A stretch of DNA of 64,000 bases from Alphaproteobacteria bacterium. GTDB taxonomy: Bacteria > Pseudomonadota > Alphaproteobacteria > M2410. Of the stretch, positions 44,822-53,003 are shown piece after piece (position 1 is the first letter of the stretch; the number at the start of each line of letters is the position of its first letter). The notes beneath the pieces are model-generated. The model saw only the letters and a list, made by a program, of their open reading frames with translations, ran no database searches and was not told where the DNA came from. The translations under genes and the position numbers were made by a program. The DNA lies in the NCBI GenBank assembly GCA_030614785.1, contig JAUWTJ010000009.1, positions 1 to 64,000 of the forward strand, written 5' to 3'.

Positions 44822-45928
44822 ATGATTACTTTTGAACTCACTGAAGAGCAGCAGCTTATCAGCGACATGCTCACCAGTTTCGCGCGCGATGAAATGGCCC
44901 CGAAGGCTCGGGACATCGACGAGGCGAGCGAAATTCCACAAGATATACTCACCGCAGGATGGGACCTTGGTCTGGTGAGCGCAACTATCCCGGAAGCCCT
45001 TGGCGGCTCCGGCGGCGAGCGCTCGCCGATCACATCCGCGATCATCCTGGAAAAGCTGGGCTATGGCTGCGCCTCGATCGCGACCTCGATCATGGCGCCC
45101 AGTCTTTTCGTCCAACCGATTGTTGATTTTGGTACGGACGACCAGCAATCAGAATATCTGTCACTGTTCACCGGCGACTATCACGCCGCCTCGATGGCGC
45201 TGCAGGAACCGCATTTCACGTTCGATGTTGTTGATATGAAGACCACGGCAGAGAAGAATGGCGACAGTTGGGTGATCAACGGTGTGAAGCGCCTTGTGCC
45301 GCTAGGCACAACCGCGAGCCATTTTCTGGTCATTGCACGCACGGGCAAAGACAAGGGTCTTGCCAACATTGATGCGTTCATTGTACCGCGTGACGCGAAG
45401 GGGCTTACCATTGAAAATGAAAGCGGGACGCAGGGGCTCAAGCCTGTCGCAACATCGTCTCTGACCTTTGATTCAGTTGAGGTTCCGGCAAAGGACCGGC
45501 TCGGCGGAGACGCAGGGATTGACGGGCGCAGGCTCATCAATACAGTTCGCCTTGGTGGCGCGGCCCTTGCCCTGGGTGTGGCCCGTGCGGCGACCGATTT
45601 TGCTATCCCCTATGCCCGCGACCGGGTCGCCTTTGGCGAGCCGATCGGCAAGAAGCAGTCCATCGCCTTCATGCTCTCCGACATGCATTCAGACTGCGAA
45701 GCCATGCGCTGGATGCTGTGGAAAGCCGCCTCGCAGCTTGAAAACGGCGATGACGCCACGAAGGCGACGACGCTGGCCAAGGACTGTATCAACCGCCTTG
45801 CGCTGCGTGTTGCCGATAACGCGCTGCAGGTTTTTGGCGGTCACGGCTACATTCGCGAGTTGCCGCTGGAAATGTGGCTCAGGAATGCTCGTACACTCAC
45901 ATTGCTCGAAGGGCCAGTAGCAGTTTAG
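44822..45928 (+). CDS. Acyl-CoA dehydrogenase, C-terminally short
   Basis: The 368-residue flavoprotein has the three acyl-CoA dehydrogenase domains: N-terminal helices (about 1-115), a beta domain with ASMALQEPHF (about 120-215), and C-terminal helices with GHGYIRELPLEMWLRNARTLTLLEG. The likely catalytic Glu lies in LLEGP at residues near 362. The protein stops at GPVAV, whereas relatives usually run on for another 15-20 residues, so the end may be eroded. It is followed after 34 bases by a second acyl-CoA dehydrogenase, as expected for a two-subunit (FadE-type) enzyme. Confidence 0.86.
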   Translation: MITFELTEEQQLISDMLTSFARDEMAPKARDIDEASEIPQDILTAGWDLGLVSATIPEALGGSGGERSPITSAIILEKLGYGCASIATSIMAPSLFVQPIVDFGTDDQQSEYLSLFTGDYHAASMALQEPHFTFDVVDMKTTAEKNGDSWVINGVKRLVPLGTTASHFLVIARTGKDKGLANIDAFIVPRDAKGLTIENESGTQGLKPVATSSLTFDSVEVPAKDRLGGDAGIDGRRLINTVRLGGAALALGVARAATDFAIPYARDRVAFGEPIGKKQSIAFMLSDMHSDCEAMRWMLWKAASQLENGDDATKATTLAKDCINRLALRVADNALQVFGGHGYIRELPLEMWLRNARTLTLLEGPVAV

Positions 45929-45962
45929 GTGCTGTTTAGGCGCCGAAAAAAGGATAAGACAC

Positions 45963-47138
45963 ATGGTAGATTTTTCCATTTCAGAAGTTGATAACGAAAT
46001 CCTCGCCCAGCTCAGAGCCGAAGGCAAGGCGGGCGAGAAATACACGCGGTATTACGAGGATCACGAGGAAGAAATTATTCCCAAGAAGTTTGATGAGGCG
46101 GACGACTTCCCGTCGATCATGAGCCTCATGAAGAAGCGCAGCTTTGACGATACGCCGGGCGCAACATTCCAGATGCTGCTCATCATGCAGCGCGCGGCGA
46201 CGCTCGGCGTTACGCTGCAAACCCGCACGGGCGGTCTTGGCAATGCGGCTCTTGGTGCCGCCGGGACTGACGAGCAAAAGAAAAAATGGGGCGGCATGAC
46301 GCTGGCCATGTCGATCACCGAGCCAGGTGCCGGGTCAGACACCAAGGCCATTCAGTCGACGGCGCGGCTGGACGGTGATGAATGGGTCATCAACGGCGAC
46401 AAGATTTTTGTCACAACAGGCATTCGCTGTGAAGGTGTTGTGGTGTGGGCAACCGTTGACAAGGCGGCGGGCCGCGCCGGCATCAAGTCCTTCGTGGTGA
46501 TGAAAGGAACCCCCGGCTTCAATATTGTTCGCAAGGAAAAGAAGCTTGGCATCCGCACATCGGACACAGCAGCCTATTCCTTTGAAGAGTGCCGCATTCC
46601 GCGGGAAAACCTGCTTGGCGGCGATGAGAGCGTGCCCAAGCCTGGTCAGGGCTCGGCCTCCTACAAGGGCGTGCTCAAAACGTTCAACATGACGCGGCCC
46701 GCGGTTGCTGCCGGCGGCGTCGGCAAGGCCAAAGGTGCACTTGAATGGTGCGTCGATGCGCTCAAGGACGAGGGGGTCGAAGTTGACTGGGAAGCATCGG
46801 CGCATAATCGCACTTCGGCGCAGCAAACCCTTATCGAGATGGAAGCCGATACCGACGCGGCCGCGCTCACGGTGCTCAGAGCCGCCTGGCTCGCCGACAA
46901 GGGGCAGCCGAACAATGTCGAGGCTTCGGTGTCAAAATCCAAGGGCGGCGACGTTTGCCGGACGGTACCGCAGCGGGCCATGAACCTGCTGGGCGCGATG
47001 TCGGTCAGCCATGATCATCTTGTGGAAGTTTATCTGCGCGATGGCCGGATCAGCGATATCTATGAAGGTACTGGACAAATCCAGCGCCTCATCATTGCGC
47101 GCAATATCCTCGGGTTCTCTTCGGCAGAACTCAGCTAA
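45963..47138 (+). CDS. Acyl-CoA dehydrogenase
   Basis: The 391-residue protein has SITEPGAGSD (FAD-binding strand), FNMTRPAVAAGGVG and the C-terminal catalytic block DIYEGTGQIQRLIIARNIL with Glu in YEGTGQ. It would introduce a trans-2 double bond into an acyl-CoA, passing electrons to ETF. AAAAAAGGATAAGACAC precedes the ATG. With the shorter upstream homologue it may form a heteromer, as in steroid- and terpenoid-side-chain enzymes; this is inference. Confidence 0.9.
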   Translation: MVDFSISEVDNEILAQLRAEGKAGEKYTRYYEDHEEEIIPKKFDEADDFPSIMSLMKKRSFDDTPGATFQMLLIMQRAATLGVTLQTRTGGLGNAALGAAGTDEQKKKWGGMTLAMSITEPGAGSDTKAIQSTARLDGDEWVINGDKIFVTTGIRCEGVVVWATVDKAAGRAGIKSFVVMKGTPGFNIVRKEKKLGIRTSDTAAYSFEECRIPRENLLGGDESVPKPGQGSASYKGVLKTFNMTRPAVAAGGVGKAKGALEWCVDALKDEGVEVDWEASAHNRTSAQQTLIEMEADTDAAALTVLRAAWLADKGQPNNVEASVSKSKGGDVCRTVPQRAMNLLGAMSVSHDHLVEVYLRDGRISDIYEGTGQIQRLIIARNILGFSSAELS

Positions 47139-47159
47139 CCCCAACAGATTGGACAGACC

Positions 47160-48074
47160 ATGAAAATCGGATTGATGCTCGGCGCCAATGCCGGACCGGA
47201 AGCCACCCTTGATGGCCTCGTGGATTTTGCCAGGAAGGCAGAAGCCAAAGGCTTTCCGTCGCTGTGGATGGCGCATATTTTCAGCCATGATGCGATGACC
47301 GCGCTGGCCGTTGTTGGCCGTGAGACCAAGACCATCGAACTTGGCACGGCTGTTGTTTCGGTTTACCGGCAACACCCGATGGCGATGGCCCAGCAGGCGC
47401 TGTCAACGCAGGCCGCCGCAGGCGGGCGGTTCACACTCGGCATTGGCCTTGCGCACAAGATCGTCGTCGAGAGCATGTTTGGCCTGTCCTATGACAAGCC
47501 GGCGCGCTACATGCGCGAATATCTTGAAGTGTTGAACCCTCTGCTGGCCGGCGAAGGCGCGCAGTTCCAGGGCGAAATTTTCAAGGCAGCGGGTGCCATC
47601 GACGTGCCGGATGCCAAGAAGCCTGTGCCGCTGCTCATTGCGGCGCTCGGACCTGTCATGCTGGGCCTTGCAGGGCGCGAAGCCGACGGCACGGCGACCT
47701 GGATGACCGGGGTCAAAACCATCGAAGGGCACATCGCGCCGACCATGGGCAAGGCGGCGCAGGAAGCGGGCAAGCCGACGCCGCGCATTGCAGCGGGTTT
47801 CCCGATCTGCCTGACCAACAAGCCAGACGAAGCGCGTGCCTTCATCGGCGAGACGCTGACGGTCTACGGACAATTGCCCAGCTACCGGGCGATGCTGGAC
47901 CGTGAGGGCCTCGACGGTCCGGCGGATATTGCGCTGGTTGGCGACGAGGCGGCGCTGGATGCGGAGATCGCGCGGCTGAAATCCTGCGGTGTTACTGATT
48001 TCATCGCTTCGATCCTCGGCCCCGACGAAGGCGACTTTGACCGGACGGTGGAATATCTGGCGAGCAAGCAATAA
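47160..48074 (+). CDS. LLM class (luciferase-like) flavin/F420 oxidoreductase
   Basis: The 304-residue TIM-barrel protein starts MKIGLMLGANAG and has LGTAVVSVYRQHPMAMAQQALSTQ and GRFTLGIGLAHK, typical of bacterial luciferase-like enzymes grouped as F420-dependent in mycobacteria. In an alphaproteobacterium FMN is as likely as F420. It lies 21 bases after the acyl-CoA dehydrogenase and before a clear terminator, so it closes that operon. The substrate is unknown. Confidence 0.82.
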   Translation: MKIGLMLGANAGPEATLDGLVDFARKAEAKGFPSLWMAHIFSHDAMTALAVVGRETKTIELGTAVVSVYRQHPMAMAQQALSTQAAAGGRFTLGIGLAHKIVVESMFGLSYDKPARYMREYLEVLNPLLAGEGAQFQGEIFKAAGAIDVPDAKKPVPLLIAALGPVMLGLAGREADGTATWMTGVKTIEGHIAPTMGKAAQEAGKPTPRIAAGFPICLTNKPDEARAFIGETLTVYGQLPSYRAMLDREGLDGPADIALVGDEAALDAEIARLKSCGVTDFIASILGPDEGDFDRTVEYLASKQ

Positions 48075-48098
48075 CGTCCCATACCCTCCCAAACTTTG

Positions 48099-48133
48099 GG
48101 GCTGCCTCTCCTTTCGGAGGGCAGCCCTTTTTT
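48099..48133 (+). terminator. Rho-independent terminator of the acyl-CoA dehydrogenase operon
   Basis: GGGCTGCC-TCTCC pairs with GGAGG-GCAGCCC (48099-48127, one bulged base, loop TTTC) and is followed directly by six Ts. It starts 25 bases after the LLM gene stop. Confidence 0.85.
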
Positions 48134-48170
48134 ATCAGGTATCTGTCACGCCCTCTATCCCCACCCTTGT

Positions 48171-48199
48171 GTCATTACCGGGCTTGACCCGGTAATGAC
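48171..48199. repeat. Perfect palindromic intergenic repeat
   Basis: GTCATTACCGGG (48171-48182) and CCCGGTAATGAC (48188-48199) form a perfect 12-bp stem with the loop CTTGA. The GTCAT...CCGGGCTTGACCCGG style is common in dispersed repeats of alphaproteobacteria. It sits between two convergent genes. Confidence 0.85.
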
Positions 48200-48229
48200 A
48201 AAGAACAGGAGCAATGATTAATGCTTGCC

Positions 48230-49267
48230 CTACAGCATTTCTTCGGCCAGCAGCTGCATGGTTTCTTTCGTGGCGCCGCCGACCAGCATGGAACTGACGT
48301 GGTTTTTCTTGCCGGCTTCCTTCCAGCGCTGAAGCTGATCCCGGACGCGGTCCTTTGATCCGACGATGGCGACCTCGTCGACCAGCGCGTCGGGGACTTC
48401 CATCATGGCCTCGACTTTCTTGCCATCGAGATAGAGATCCTGGATCTTCTTTGCCGCCTCTTCATAGCCAAGCTTGATCGCATAGTCGTTGTAGAAGTTC
48501 TTGCCGCGCGCGCCCATGCCGCCAATGTAAAGCGCCATCATGCCTTTGACGCCCATGCGGGCCTCTTCCACATTGTCATTGACGAGACAGGTGACAAACG
48601 GTGCGATGTCAAAACTGGCGAGAGACCCGCCACCTTTTGCAGCAAAGCCTTCCTCGACGGATTTTTCAAAAATGTCGTAGCGATCCGGGTTCATCCAGAC
48701 CGGGAAGAACCCGTCGGCCATTTCAGCGGCGCAAGCCACGCCAGCCGGCGTGATGGACGCGGTGTAAATCGGAATATCCGGATTGCCGTGCAAGATCGAC
48801 TTGAGCGCCTTGCCCAGGCCGGTGGTGCCTTCGGTCTTGTTAGGGATGTGATAGTGATAGCCGTCATGTTCGAGCGGCCCTTCCCGCTTCCAGATCTGCC
48901 GCATGATGGAAATATATTCTTTGGTCCTCGTGATGGGACGACCATAGGGCTCGCCGTACCAGCCCTCGGCGACCTGCGGGCCCGAAGCGCCAATGCCGAC
49001 AATGAACCGCCCGCCGGAAAGTTGATCCAGCGTCATGGCCGCCATGGCGGTTGCCGACGGCGTGCGCGCCGGCATCTGCATGATCGCGGTGCCGACCTTG
49101 ATCTTCTCGGTTTTGGACAGGATCCATGCCGAGGTTGAGACCGCGTCAGAGCCCCAGGCTTCGGCGACCCAGGCAGAGGAGAAACCAAGGCTTTCGGCTT
49201 CCTTGATTGTATCGATCGGGAGATTGACGTGTGCTCCGGAGTAACCGACCAGAATTCCCAGTTTCAT
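48230..49267 (-). CDS. LLM class (luciferase-like) flavin/F420 oxidoreductase
   Basis: The 345-residue TIM-barrel protein starts MKLGILVGYSGAHVNLPIDTIKEAE and carries VGTAIMQMPARTPSATAMAAMTLDQLSGGRF and GIGASGPQVAEGWYG, the family core. I chose the ATG at 49267, which gives the usual start; the frame extends 37 codons upstream without family likeness. It is convergent with, and distantly related to, the LLM gene at 47160. Cofactor (FMN or F420) and substrate are not evident. Confidence 0.85.
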   Translation of the reverse strand: MKLGILVGYSGAHVNLPIDTIKEAESLGFSSAWVAEAWGSDAVSTSAWILSKTEKIKVGTAIMQMPARTPSATAMAAMTLDQLSGGRFIVGIGASGPQVAEGWYGEPYGRPITRTKEYISIMRQIWKREGPLEHDGYHYHIPNKTEGTTGLGKALKSILHGNPDIPIYTASITPAGVACAAEMADGFFPVWMNPDRYDIFEKSVEEGFAAKGGGSLASFDIAPFVTCLVNDNVEEARMGVKGMMALYIGGMGARGKNFYNDYAIKLGYEEAAKKIQDLYLDGKKVEAMMEVPDALVDEVAIVGSKDRVRDQLQRWKEAGKKNHVSSMLVGGATKETMQLLAEEML

Positions 49268-49462
49268 ATGTGTGTTTCCCTTTTGCAGTGGCATTTCTCG
49301 CGGCCCTTTTTTGTCTGGCAACATCCTAGTCGGCGGAAACTCACGGGTCGACCATTTTCCTCGTTCAGGCGTTACCAATTCTAAATTCGAAGCAGCAGGC
49401 GAAGGACCGCGCTTGACCCGATAGCCTCTCGCGACGACAATAGCTGCATCAGGAGGAGTCGC

Positions 49463-50215
49463 ATGTCTGACAATAGCATTCAGGATCTGGCCGCACTCAT
49501 TGATGAGGCGTCACGGGTTGTCATATTTACCGGCGCAGGAATTTCGACCGAGAGCGGGATACCGGACTTTCGCTCACCGGGGGGCGTCTGGTCGAAGATG
49601 AAGCCTATTCAATTTCAGGACTTCATGGCCTCACAGGACGTTCGCCGCGAGAGCTGGCGGCGCAAGTTTGAAGGCGGCGACAAGATTGCAAATGCCCTGC
49701 CGAACAAGGGGCATCTTGCGGTGGCCAAACTTGTCCAAAGCGGCAAGGCGAGCCATGTGATCACGCAGAATATCGACAACCTGCATCAGAACTCCGGCGT
49801 GCCGGAGACACAAGTGATCGAACTGCACGGCAATGCGACCTATGCCAAATGTCTTGATTGCGGCAACCCGGTCGACTTCGCGCCGCTGGAGCTGGCTTTC
49901 ACGGCGACCGGCGATGTGCCGGACTGCGAGCATTGTGGCGGGATCATCAAGTCGGCGACCATCTCGTTTGGTCAGCAAATGCCGGAACCTGAAATGATCC
50001 GCGCCGAGGAAGCGACCTATGGCTGCGATCTCTTCATTGCCATCGGATCATCGCTGGTGGTTTATCCGGCGGCGGGCTTTCCGGTGCTGGCCAAGAACCA
50101 CGGCGCAAAACTCGTGATCCTCAATCGCGAGCCGACAGACCTTGACGGGTACGCCGACCTCGTCATCAATGACGAGATCGGCCCGGTGCTGTCACGCGCG
50201 GTGAAGCTGGACTGA
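49463..50215 (+). CDS. cobB: NAD-dependent protein deacylase (sirtuin)
   Basis: The 250-residue Sir2 protein removes acyl groups from lysines using NAD. GAGIS (24-28), PDFRSPGGVW, TQNIDNLH and the catalytic His122 in ELHGN are present. The zinc ligands are Cys130, Cys133, Cys155 and Cys158. The Tyr/Arg pair that marks desuccinylases is not obvious, so deacetylase activity is most likely. AGGAGGAG precedes the ATG. It may adjust acyl-CoA enzymes encoded nearby. Confidence 0.92.
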   Translation: MSDNSIQDLAALIDEASRVVIFTGAGISTESGIPDFRSPGGVWSKMKPIQFQDFMASQDVRRESWRRKFEGGDKIANALPNKGHLAVAKLVQSGKASHVITQNIDNLHQNSGVPETQVIELHGNATYAKCLDCGNPVDFAPLELAFTATGDVPDCEHCGGIIKSATISFGQQMPEPEMIRAEEATYGCDLFIAIGSSLVVYPAAGFPVLAKNHGAKLVILNREPTDLDGYADLVINDEIGPVLSRAVKLD

Positions 50216-50229
50216 GGTTCAAGAAGGTT

Positions 50230-50284
50230 CGTCATCCCGGATGCGGTGCAACATGCAATGTTGCTCCGCTGGTCCGGGGTGACG
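50230..50284. repeat. Nested palindromic intergenic repeat
   Basis: The outer arms CGTCATCCCGGA (50230-50241) and TCCGGGGTGACG (50273-50284) differ by one base that would form a G-U pair in RNA. Inside, GCGG/CCGC and GCAACAT/ATGTTGC (50248-50264) pair further. It lies between the convergent sirtuin and SDR genes and may end both transcripts. Confidence 0.78.
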
Positions 50285-50296
50285 GAATAAAGAAAA

Positions 50297-51193
50297 CTAG
50301 TCCAGATCCTTGCCGTCCATGCCGGCATTGAGCCGCGCCTTTGCGACCATGTCCGTGACGATGGGACCAAGGGTTGTCGGATCCTCGACCCGGTCGACGG
50401 TTGGACCCCGGTGCCAGCCTTCGGCGATGGCCAGCATGCGGCCGTTGGCTTCAAACATGCGGCCCGAGACATCGGCGGATTCCTCGCTGCACAGCCAGGT
50501 TCCGATCGGCGCGACCCATTTGGGTGACGAGGCTTCTTTTTGTTCCTCGGTGTAGTCACGCAAGTCAGACGTCAGCCGTGTGAAGGCGCCCGGAGCAATG
50601 GCATTGACCGTGACGCCGTAGCGCCGCAGTTCTCGCGCGGCGATAATCGTAAAGGCGGCGATGCCCATCTTGGCGGCGCCATAGTTGGTCTGCCCCGGAT
50701 TGCCGTAAATTCCTGAAACCGAAGATGTGTTGATGATACGCGCATCGACCTTCTCGCCTGCCTTGACCCGTTCGCGCCAGTGCGCTGCGGCATGACGGGC
50801 CGGTGCGAAGGTGCCTTTCAGATGCACACGGATCACCGTATCCCATTCTTCCTCGGACATATTGACCAGCATTCGGTCGCGCAAAATTCCCGCATTGTTG
50901 AGCACAGCATCGATCTTGCCAAAGGATGAAATCGCCTGTTCTATCATCGCTTTGGACTGGTTCCAGTCTGAAACATCGGCAGCATTGGCAACGGCCTCGC
51001 CGCCTGCAGCCCTGATCTCCTCAACCACTTCGTCGGCCGGGCCGGCGGCCCCGCCGCTTCCGTCGCGTGCGCCGCCGAAGTCATTGACGACAACCTTTGC
51101 GCCGTGCTGCGCCAGCATCAGGGCATATTCCCGCCCGATGCCGCGCCCCGCGCCGGTTACCACAACAACACGATCCTCACATAATCTGGCCAT
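50297..51193 (-). CDS. Short-chain dehydrogenase, MFE-2/hydroxyacyl-CoA type
   Basis: The 298-residue SDR has TGAGRGIGREYALMLAQHGAK, NDFGG (typical of the dehydrogenase part of peroxisomal-type multifunctional enzyme 2), NNAGILRDRM and the Ser-Tyr-Lys set in NTSSVSGIYGNPGQTNYGAAK. These enzymes oxidise 3-hydroxyacyl-CoA or hydroxysteroids with NAD. The adjoining acyl-CoA and LLM genes fit a beta-oxidation-like role. GGAGAGGGAA precedes the ATG. Confidence 0.88.
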   Translation of the reverse strand: MARLCEDRVVVVTGAGRGIGREYALMLAQHGAKVVVNDFGGARDGSGGAAGPADEVVEEIRAAGGEAVANAADVSDWNQSKAMIEQAISSFGKIDAVLNNAGILRDRMLVNMSEEEWDTVIRVHLKGTFAPARHAAAHWRERVKAGEKVDARIINTSSVSGIYGNPGQTNYGAAKMGIAAFTIIAARELRRYGVTVNAIAPGAFTRLTSDLRDYTEEQKEASSPKWVAPIGTWLCSEESADVSGRMFEANGRMLAIAEGWHRGPTVDRVEDPTTLGPIVTDMVAKARLNAGMDGKDLD

Positions 51194-51260
51194 TTCCCTC
51201 TCCCTTTGTTCTCAAGTTTTTTGGTCCTGGCATTTTGATCCGCCCGGCGCCACTTGACAA

Positions 51261-51296
51261 GCACTGTCATCGGCACTGTCATCGGCACTGTCATCG
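51261..51296. repeat. 12-bp tandem repeat, three perfect copies
   Basis: GCACTGTCATCG occurs three times head to tail in the 171-base spacer, about 70-100 bases upstream of the SDR gene start. On the minus strand each unit reads CGATGACAGTGC. It could hold repeated regulator sites or be a simple replication slippage product. Confidence 0.9.
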
Positions 51297-51364
51297 CCGC
51301 TCCGCGACGAGCCAGATATACTTTTTTGATTTTTAGAAGGAATACGCCGCTAACCAGCGTAAAC

Positions 51365-52768
51365 TCAGGCCGTCAGCTGACCGACAGTTTGTGGCCTGGC
51401 CATGCGCTTCTTGACTTCCTCTTCCACGAGCCACAGCCGATCCTGGCCCCAGGTGATGAAGTCCTCTTTGCCCGCGCCGCCAATAATCTTAAAGGTCGGG
51501 GCACCCCACAGCCCTGATGTTATGAGGTCGACCCGGTTGCCTTCAAATTCAAGCCGCCAGTCGTCATTGCCCAGATGGGTGCATGCCTCGTCCCAGTTGA
51601 GGCCGGCGCGTTCGACGATCAGCTTGAGGCCCTCATCCGTGCCGCCATCAATGCCGTCTGCAAAAGCGCCTTGTGCAAAGGACAGGAGAAGGTCGTTGCC
51701 AAGGCCCTGATCGCGCGCCCAGGGATAGAGCGAGCAGACCCGTTCAACCGGTTCGCCAACGGGATCGACCATACGGCCAAACTCAATGCCCGCAGCCTCT
51801 GCCTCACGCTTTGTATCGAGAGTGATGTAATTTCTCTTGATGGCAGGGACCGGCAGGCTTCGCATGACCATGGGCAGAATGGGTCTGAATTCAAATTCAA
51901 GACCGTATTGCCGGACAAGGCGGAACGTCCGCTCCATGACGATATAAGAATAGGGGCTTCGCATTGAGGCGAAGAGCTCGAGCTTGATATTATCAGGCTT
52001 GCGCTCGATCCGATCCGTGCTCTCGGCGCGGCGCGGCGCAATCAGCTTGGGGGCGGCCCAGGCGTTGCGAACGCCAAGGGCAACAAGGCGTTCTTCGAGG
52101 TGATAGAGCCGGTCGATCCCCCAGTAACATTCACCGCCATAGGCAAACACAGCCCCGAGATAATGTTTTTGATGCTCTCTTTCCTTGTCGCCGGCACGTC
52201 TGTGTTTGTCATTGAGCGCTTCATCGGCCATCGGCAATTCAGTCGCAATTTCGTCGAGCGCAATAGAGCCACCGCTCCACAGCGCGGTCCCGATGCGCGG
52301 CGCATCGTCGACGAAAGTACTGCGCGCCAGCGCCGCTGAAAGCAGGCGTCCGGCTTTGGCAAAACCCTCCGCACTTGGCGTCGTCGGACCCGGGGCAAAT
52401 TCGGCATGGTGGTGATACGGCGCAATGTCCGCTGCATCCTTGAGACTGTAGGCGGCCAGCAGGCCGCGTTCCGGCGCCGCCTCGTCCGCAGGCGGGTTGA
52501 CCAGCATAACCCGCAGGTCGATCTCATAGGTCCTGGTGAGGTGAGTGAGGAGCTGAGCGGCAAGGTGACTGTAGGGGTCGGTTACATCATGGAAATAGGT
52601 AACGACGTGCGCCTCGCCCTTTTTTTTCCGGTGCGCCTCAAACTGCTCGCGCTTGTGCTCGATACGCTTTGTCGAGGTTAAATGCTCGCTCACATACGGC
52701 ATGGCCCGCCGGAGTGTCGACCGGATGGTTTTCCTGAGTTTGTGCGGAAAATCCTGATTATCTTGCAT
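51365..52768 (-). CDS. Tandem DsbA-fold protein, HCCA-isomerase/kappa GST-like
   Basis: The 467-residue protein holds two DsbA-like domains. The first (about 45-225) contains VVTYFHDVTDPYSHLAAQLL and the second (about 265-450) contains KLELFASMRSPYSYIVMERTF. Both have the SPYS/DPYS motif of 2-hydroxychromene-2-carboxylate isomerases in place of the CxxC of thiol oxidases, so a glutathione-dependent isomerase is more likely. Most relatives have a single domain. The start at 52768 (MQDNQDFPHKLRK) is the best fit, but no strong ribosome site is seen. Confidence 0.75.
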   Translation of the reverse strand: MQDNQDFPHKLRKTIRSTLRRAMPYVSEHLTSTKRIEHKREQFEAHRKKKGEAHVVTYFHDVTDPYSHLAAQLLTHLTRTYEIDLRVMLVNPPADEAAPERGLLAAYSLKDAADIAPYHHHAEFAPGPTTPSAEGFAKAGRLLSAALARSTFVDDAPRIGTALWSGGSIALDEIATELPMADEALNDKHRRAGDKEREHQKHYLGAVFAYGGECYWGIDRLYHLEERLVALGVRNAWAAPKLIAPRRAESTDRIERKPDNIKLELFASMRSPYSYIVMERTFRLVRQYGLEFEFRPILPMVMRSLPVPAIKRNYITLDTKREAEAAGIEFGRMVDPVGEPVERVCSLYPWARDQGLGNDLLLSFAQGAFADGIDGGTDEGLKLIVERAGLNWDEACTHLGNDDWRLEFEGNRVDLITSGLWGAPTFKIIGGAGKEDFITWGQDRLWLVEEEVKKRMARPQTVGQLTA

Positions 52769-53003
52769 CGGCGGAAACTCATTGCTGTGGCGGGCGCAAG
52801 ACATCTCACGCCATACCGCCATTTCATGCGGATGATTATGAACCCAATTCCCAACAAAATACACACCATTGAGCGCAGAATTTGACGAGAATTTTATTCA
52901 ACAAAGGACGTTCGGCACCGGCAGAGACGCAAACAGTGTTTCACCATCCAGACACCCCGGCTATGATCCGGTCAAAAGCGTGTCGCGACAGGAAGGGTGA
53001 GCC

